Shown here in pieces: positions 58,868 to 64,000 of a DNA stretch of 64,000 nt. How positions within the stretch are numbered: the stretch's first letter is position 1; each line of letters starts with the position of its first letter. Source of the DNA: Cucumis sativus (taxonomy: Eukaryota > Streptophyta > Magnoliopsida > Cucurbitales > Cucurbitaceae); assembly GCF_000004075.3 (NCBI RefSeq), contig NC_026659.2:3968001-4032000 (forward strand), read 5' to 3'. A program made the translations under genes and the position numbers. The notes beneath the pieces are model-generated. The model saw nothing but the letters and a program-made list of their open reading frames with translations. It ran no database searches and was not told where the DNA came from.

Positions 58868-58975
58868 GAAAGACATTGATAAAGAGCAAGCATCTGCATA
58901 ACATTTTCCATGAACTGTTGCACATATCCGAAGTAGTGTTCAAGCAATGCCTGCTCGCCATTTTCGCTGAACTAC
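58868..58975 (-). other. Possible 3' UTR exon or cryptic exon downstream of the PPR gene
   Basis: On the minus strand a good splice acceptor (CCTGCGTAG) precedes an open block reading FSENGEQALLEHYFGYVQQF and MENVMQMLALYQCLSMISDW, after which GTTTAT could be a donor. The peptide looks protein-like but I know no match and no flanking coding exons. The PPR gene just upstream ends with its own stop codon, so a spliced 3' UTR is the simplest reading. Confidence 0.25.
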
Positions 58976-59401
58976 GCAGGACTAAAGTAGCAGCATTGTC
59001 AGCTTGTTGCATGCTCTACAAACCAAACTGGATAATATGGACTTCAAATGAATGCATAAGTTTCAATTCAGCAAAATTAGAGAGCTAATAAAAGAGGACC
59101 TATTGCAGAAGGCCTGCAGATTTTCCCTCTTCCAATAGTGGTCTAAAGATTCCCAGTTCGGTGACTGAACTTCAGCAATAGATTCCATATCTCGTTACAA
59201 AACGACAAAATTTATACTTGATGTTGCAAAAATGAAGCTCGTTGTTTCCCCGTGTGTCAGCTAGTAGCCAAGTGAGAGTTGAACTTCACTAGCATTCTGC
59301 TTACGCCATCATCATCTTTAGTGCTCAAACGAGGAATAAATCAGAACATATCAAACAAACAGAACAGTTTCCAGTAATGGACTACTTGGACCCTGCTTGC
59401 A

Positions 59402-62400
59402 TTACAATACTTGGGAAATATCGGATTTCATATCATCTCTACCAGTACTGATCGAATCAGTCAAGCTTAAAGAGGTTGGAACCCATCCCAATCTTTGCAT
59501 AACGCCAAGAACCTTTGAAGCTTCGTCTTCATTACCTGACTTGTAAAAACCAAGTAAAAGAGTATTACATGTCTTAGAGCTAAGAGAAAGTTCTTCTTTT
59601 CCCATTTCACTAAGCAACTCCAGTACTGTAGATATTTGTTTTTCCTTGCAGAGGTGAAATATTAATGCGTCGAACACATCATCCTCCAACTTTATACCCT
59701 CGACCAAGCTTTTGTTGAGCAGCTTCAAGGCTTCAAGAGATTTTCCTTCCTTGCAGTAGGCACTAGCCATCACACCATATGCTATTGCATCACACGCAAT
59801 CCCCCTAGCTTCCATATCCTTAAACAATGAAATCATCTTAAATCTATTTCCTATCTGGTTATAACTGAGTAAAAGTGAAGTATATGTAAGAGTATTTGGT
59901 ATGATATTTCTCGTTTCCATATCTAGAAAAAGCTGCTCTGCCTCCTCCATCATTTCTGCTTTGCCGTATGCATCGATCAGAATCGTGTATGTCACAATAT
60001 TCGGTGTCAATTTTTTATCTACCATATCATCGAACAACTCCCTCGCTTCAATCACTTTTCCATGTTTGCAGAAACTATCAATCAAAGAGTTGAAAGCAGA
60101 AAGGGAACCAACACTTTTCTGCTGGGCTTCGTGAAATAATGAAAGTGCCTTCTCCAAATTTCCCTCCTTGCCGCAACCGTCAATGAGGATACAGTAGATG
60201 TAACCATCAGGAGAAATTCCTTTTGATATCATCTCATCAAACAGTTTAAATGCCTCGGTTAAGTTTCCAGATTTGCAATATCCATCTATGATTGTTGAAT
60301 AAGTCACAACATCGGGAACCAAATCTTTTTCTTCAATTTCATCAAAAAGTTCCCTAGCTTTCGTTACCTCACCTAGCTTGCACAATCCATTAATTAAGGT
60401 ATTGTATACGACAATGTTGGGATTAATTCCATTATGAAGCATCTCGTCATAAAGTTGGGATGCCTTCTCAATATCACCTTCCTTGCAGAAACCAGATATA
60501 AGGGAGTTGTATAAAAAAACATCGGGCACCACACCCGTCTTAAGGAATTTTAAGAAAACCCCCATGGCTTCTTTGGTTTTCCCATTCTTCGAGAGACTGT
60601 GAATGATTGCACTATATGCTCGGATGTCAGGAATCAACCCTTTCTCAAGCATGCATTTGAAAGTTGACAAAGCTTCTACCGTATTTCCAACATCGCAATG
60701 CCCCTTAATTAAAATAGTATAGATTACGTTGTTAGGCACTATACCAGAAGATAGCATGTCTTTGAAATACCTCTCTGCAACTTGGATTTCTCCTGATTTA
60801 CTATATAAATTAATAAAAGCCCCATAAGTATGTGCATTAGGTTTTATTCCTTTCTCACCCATATCAACAAGCAACATTTTTGCTTCTTCCACCTTTTTGG
60901 CTCTACAAAGACCAATTATAAGACAATTGTAGCAAAACAAATCAGGCAGGACCCCATTTGCAATCATTATTTTTAGTAATTCTATTGCCATTTCATATCT
61001 ACTTTCTTGGACATATGCCTTAATCAAGGTACCATACATAAAAACATTCGGTTTCACCCCGTTTCTGATCATCTGGTCCAAAACTTCGTTAGCCTTTTGT
61101 AAATCACTGGAATGACAAAGGCCACTAATAAGCACACTATAAGTGAACGGTGATGGCGTCAATTTCCTTGCTTTCATCTCAGCTAGTAGCTCACAAGCTT
61201 TAGCCATATCATGAGACTTCAAATATCCATCAATCAGTAAGTTGTAGGTCCAGGTATCTGGTTCTAGGCCAGCCATCAACATCTCATTGAAAAGAGACAT
61301 TGCTTTCGCCATCTCACCAGCCTTAGCAATGCCCCCGATCATTGCATTATAAGTTACAACGTTCAACTTAAGTCCACGAGTAATCATCTCATCTTTGATC
61401 CTCAATGCCTCTTCAATATTCCCTTCTTTTATGAATCCATCAATCAAAGCAGTGTAGGTAAAACGATTAGGATTTAAACCTGAACTAGGCATACTTTCAA
61501 ATATCAATTTTGCTTCTTTTGATCTCTTCTGTTTGCAAAACCCATCAACGAGTAAAGTATAAGTATGGCCATCCGGACCCAAACCCTTCTCCATCATCAA
61601 TTTCTTTACCTCTAAAGCTTCGTCAACAGCTCCAGTCTGACATAAACCTCCAATAAATGCATTGTAGGTGAACAAATTAGGTTTACATTCCTTCTCCATC
61701 TCAGAAAGAACCATCTTTCCCTTGATAACATCACCAACTTTGCAATGTGCCTTGATCACATTAGTGTATGTATAAACATCTGGGACTATCTTAGCCTCCA
61801 CCATACTTCCATACACCTTCCAAAACAACCCCATCATGTTAGCCTTCAACAAATCCCTCATCAAATTATTACAGCATATCAAGGTGGGAAAGAACCCTTC
61901 ACTAATGGAAGCTATAAAAACACTAGAGGCCTCATTCAAAAACCCCAAGACCCTAAATTTATCGATAAAAATATCAAAAACAGTCAAATTAGACCCACCA
62001 AATTCTCTATAGCACCTAACCAATGAATCCAAAATCTCCAAAGGTGGCTTACGGGTCTGGAGCAATTTCTCAAGCATGTTATCGGCTTGGTGTATTAGCC
62101 CAGAATTACAAAGACGAATTGCAAGAATCGAATACGAATGCAAGTATTGTGGCGTACTCATTTTTGAACTCGACCAATAGAAGAAATTCTGAAGCCGCAC
62201 AGAGTCATCGATTTCGCTCTTCTGTAGAACAGAGCAAACAATTTCTGGGTTTAGCTTCCTCACATTGTCCTCGTTGTTTAAAAGGATCTGCCAATCTTTA
62301 CGCTTCAGAATCATGGAAAATTCGCGAACAGTGTCATCGTAATGATCAAATGGGTTATTGGTCGAGAAAAACATAAAATGGATAGAAACATTATTCCATA

Positions 62401-62500
62401 TTTGGGGAAAACTGGTAGTTTGGAAAGGGAAAGTAGAGAGAATTCTTCGAGGGGAGGAATTTGCAGCTATTTGCCGAATCAAGCACAAAGCATTTGCCAT
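59402..62500 (-). CDS. P-class pentatricopeptide repeat protein, mitochondrial, At5g61990-like
   Basis: Single-exon gene of 1032 residues beginning MANALCLIRQIAANSSPRRI, a basic, Ser-rich leader without acids that predicts mitochondrial import. From about residue 220 to 1000 it is built of roughly 22 back-to-back 35-residue PPR motifs of the P type, for example VVTYNAMIGGIAKAGEMAKA, PDTWTYNLLIDGYLKSHDMA and PDVVTYSTIIDGYCKSGNLT. P-class proteins bind organellar RNA, one base per repeat, through residues 5 and 35. They stabilise, process or help translate specific transcripts. No E, DYW or SMR domain follows, and the C-terminus ends SDISQVL. The repeat layout and N-terminal region resemble Arabidopsis At5g61990. 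Some motifs are very regular, as in restorer-of-fertility-like proteins, but clade membership is not tested here. RNA target is unknown. Confidence 0.94.
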   Translation of the reverse strand: MANALCLIRQIAANSSPRRILSTFPFQTTSFPQIWNNVSIHFMFFSTNNPFDHYDDTVREFSMILKRKDWQILLNNEDNVRKLNPEIVCSVLQKSEIDDSVRLQNFFYWSSSKMSTPQYLHSYSILAIRLCNSGLIHQADNMLEKLLQTRKPPLEILDSLVRCYREFGGSNLTVFDIFIDKFRVLGFLNEASSVFIASISEGFFPTLICCNNLMRDLLKANMMGLFWKVYGSMVEAKIVPDVYTYTNVIKAHCKVGDVIKGKMVLSEMEKECKPNLFTYNAFIGGLCQTGAVDEALEVKKLMMEKGLGPDGHTYTLLVDGFCKQKRSKEAKLIFESMPSSGLNPNRFTYTALIDGFIKEGNIEEALRIKDEMITRGLKLNVVTYNAMIGGIAKAGEMAKAMSLFNEMLMAGLEPDTWTYNLLIDGYLKSHDMAKACELLAEMKARKLTPSPFTYSVLISGLCHSSDLQKANEVLDQMIRNGVKPNVFMYGTLIKAYVQESRYEMAIELLKIMIANGVLPDLFCYNCLIIGLCRAKKVEEAKMLLVDMGEKGIKPNAHTYGAFINLYSKSGEIQVAERYFKDMLSSGIVPNNVIYTILIKGHCDVGNTVEALSTFKCMLEKGLIPDIRAYSAIIHSLSKNGKTKEAMGVFLKFLKTGVVPDVFLYNSLISGFCKEGDIEKASQLYDEMLHNGINPNIVVYNTLINGLCKLGEVTKARELFDEIEEKDLVPDVVTYSTIIDGYCKSGNLTEAFKLFDEMISKGISPDGYIYCILIDGCGKEGNLEKALSLFHEAQQKSVGSLSAFNSLIDSFCKHGKVIEARELFDDMVDKKLTPNIVTYTILIDAYGKAEMMEEAEQLFLDMETRNIIPNTLTYTSLLLSYNQIGNRFKMISLFKDMEARGIACDAIAYGVMASAYCKEGKSLEALKLLNKSLVEGIKLEDDVFDALIFHLCKEKQISTVLELLSEMGKEELSLSSKTCNTLLLGFYKSGNEDEASKVLGVMQRLGWVPTSLSLTDSISTGRDDMKSDISQVL

Positions 62501-64000
62501 TTTATGTGGTTTGAGAATCAAGCGTCAGTAAGCCAAAGAGAAAGTGGGGATAACTCGCAAATGGGTTAATACAATATACGATTCAGTGATGGTTTGAGTG
62601 AATGATGATATCCACAAATGGATGATGCTAAGTTCCATGTCAACTGAGCTCAACCGGGGAGGATTTTGAGTTGAGAGATGAGAACTGAGAGAGAGTAGGG
62701 CAGTAGCTTTGTATTATGATGATTTTTGCCCTTTTTAAAATTTGAGAAATGACCCATTTATATTTTCATATTTTCAAAAAATTAACATCATTTTTTAAAT
62801 TTTATCAAAATGATTTTTCTTCGGACTATCTTGTCCTTGATCGTGACCATATGATTCTATTAAAAATCTATTTTTGTGAAAGAACGAAAGTACCCCTTGT
62901 CGTAAAATTGAAACTCTTCCATCTTCTTCCTTATGAAGTGTTTTTCTTTGAAATTTTGTCCATCTCCAAGTTTCATTGCATTGCATCAATTCATTGTTGG
63001 TTCCCTTTTAATAGTGTAGACGTATTTCATGATTCCTTTCCTAGTTTATTTCAAGATTTGATATTATTTTCATCAAACTTGTTACATTTTAAAATGTGTA
63101 TGAAAAATCTAACAACTCTCCTATGCTTTCTCCACTATTTTCGTTATTTTTGTCTATATCTCGTCTTGTGTACCGAATCTACATTGATCTATGGTCCACT
63201 GTCACACCATGATTTTACATCGAATGTCGATTGTTGAGTGTGTCAACATCAGCAACATGAACTTATGCATTAGATATGTGATCATTCTCTGTACCAATAT
63301 TCAATTGAAGTCCACACCACAACCCATGCATATAGCCTGTCAAATCCAATAGAACCACAATATCATTCAATAGAAACTTCGTAACTGCATGACCATCCAC
63401 GTCTATGATCAAACCTTTCAACAATCAGCCCCCTCTCATTCTCCTTCCATTTGCCTCCAAAACAAACAAATATGTTGCAGGGCATCCGATAATAATCTTA
63501 TAAATAGCTAAACAAGTTACTAAAAACTATGAAGTCCTTGAGAAGGATACATAATCAAGAACAAAAAAAATTCACATTCTCATCCAAGAACCAACATTTA
63601 TGTTCAATCTCTTGACAATATGCATAAGATCCTAGTTGAGTTTATTGTGTTAGAAAAACTATGATAAAACATTGAAACAAACCAAACATGAATTTTAAAA
63701 TAAAAATTTTAAACAAAATGATTATTCAATATGATCTAAAAGAAGATATATCACACAAATAAGAAAATTTGTCAAATTACCAAAATATAATGAGACTGCT
63801 AGATTCAGAACTTACCAAGCTTTCCCCACGCTAAAACAAAAACTCGTCAAAATAGTTGGTAAGTCTTTTTTTTTCCCTTCCTTTGTTAGGCAAGAAACTC
63901 TAAACATCCTTTTACTTAATTACATGGAAGAAAAGACCTAACATGATAGATAAGAGTTTGTCAAATTAGCCTAAGACGATTGCCTGTAAAATGCAACAAA
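62501..64000. other. Right end: PPR leader and intergenic DNA
   Basis: 62501-62720 is the likely promoter and leader of the PPR gene. Beyond that no gene is recognised. A 162-codon open frame at 62749-63237 (+) is Phe/Leu-rich with no known resemblance, and a minus-strand open stretch near 63240-63440 gives a short protein-like reading without a match. Both could be transposon debris or chance. Confidence 0.5.

Larger units (their letters stand above)
51853..59401. other. Gene-poor 7.5-kb stretch
   Basis: AT-rich DNA with a long TA microsatellite (52266-52317), two foldback loci (about 54190-54370 and 57440-57590), a pair of inverted CATGCATG words (56366-56392) and a short conserved-looking open block near 58868-58975. 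Open frames longer than 60 codons exist but none resembles a known protein. An inverted 14-mer AACGTAGGACTTTA (about 55008) / TAAAGTCCTACGTT (about 55107) flanks a small element-like segment. Confidence 0.6.

Noticed and set aside
62501-62521. Seven-residue N-terminal extension of the PPR protein
   Set aside because: It starts at TTG. The ATG at 62500 opens a good mitochondrial leader.
62749-63237. 162-codon open frame on the plus strand
   Set aside because: Phe/Leu-rich translation of AT-rich DNA with no recognisable motif. No intron structure or conserved block.
63240-63440. Minus-strand open stretch with VDGHAVTKFLLND-like reading
   Set aside because: About 50 codons between stops, no start codon or splice partner, and no known match.
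1-64000. CRISPR arrays, operons, riboswitches, phage or bacterial defence systems
   Set aside because: The window is clearly plant nuclear DNA. No spaced direct repeats or prokaryotic gene organisation were seen.

Overview
The window is nuclear DNA from a flowering plant. It has AT-rich intergenic sequence, short GT-AG introns, FAR1-type, TCP, PPR and mTERF genes, and a plant-type SINE and MITEs. Protein resemblance suggests a eudicot, perhaps a cucurbit, but the family is an inference. I see no prokaryotic, plastid or viral block.

Layout. 1-3.5 kb is gene-free, with a MITE-like element and a tRNA-like fragment. A class I TCP transcription factor (TCP7-like) lies at 4.25-5.02 kb (-). After about 6 kb of AT-rich intergenic DNA come two copies of an STP11-like sugar/H+ symporter gene. 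They are arranged tail to tail (12.0-13.7 kb + and 16.8-18.4 kb -) as the arms of a large inverted repeat. The arms are almost base-identical over about 2.25 kb, but their outer flanks have diverged. The left copy is broken by a one-base deletion. A decayed DYW-type PPR pseudogene (21.3-22.4 kb +) faces an intact mTERF gene (22.7-23.8 kb -). A seven-exon RING-H2 E3 ligase (BIG BROTHER-related type) covers 25.2-31.4 kb (-), with a SINE and a foldback MITE in its 3.7-kb fourth intron.

An unnamed plant-specific three-exon gene follows at 35.1-38.0 kb (-). Next is a J-domain plus ferredoxin-domain chloroplast protein of the DJC76 type (40.0-41.7 kb +). Two RNA-machinery genes come next: the U5 snRNP protein DIM1/YLS8 (42.0-43.3 kb -) and the exosome subunit RRP41 in 11 small exons (44.3-47.2 kb -). 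A nicotinamidase (49.1-49.7 kb +) is followed closely by a FAR1-related domesticated transposase (49.9-51.9 kb +). A 7.5-kb gene-poor stretch contains two related hairpin-forming loci that could be MIRNA genes. A 1032-residue P-class PPR gene (59.4-62.5 kb -) is the last confident gene.

The genes do not form one pathway. From memory, TCP7, STP11, DJC76 and NIC2/NIC3 are also near-neighbours on Arabidopsis chromosome 5, so part of the window looks like an ancestral syntenic block. The most interesting items are the STP palindrome with signs of gene conversion, the paired foldback loci at 54.2 and 57.5 kb, and an array of alternating inverted 12-mers at 48.2-48.6 kb. All exon models were read by eye from splice sites, reading phase and family similarity.
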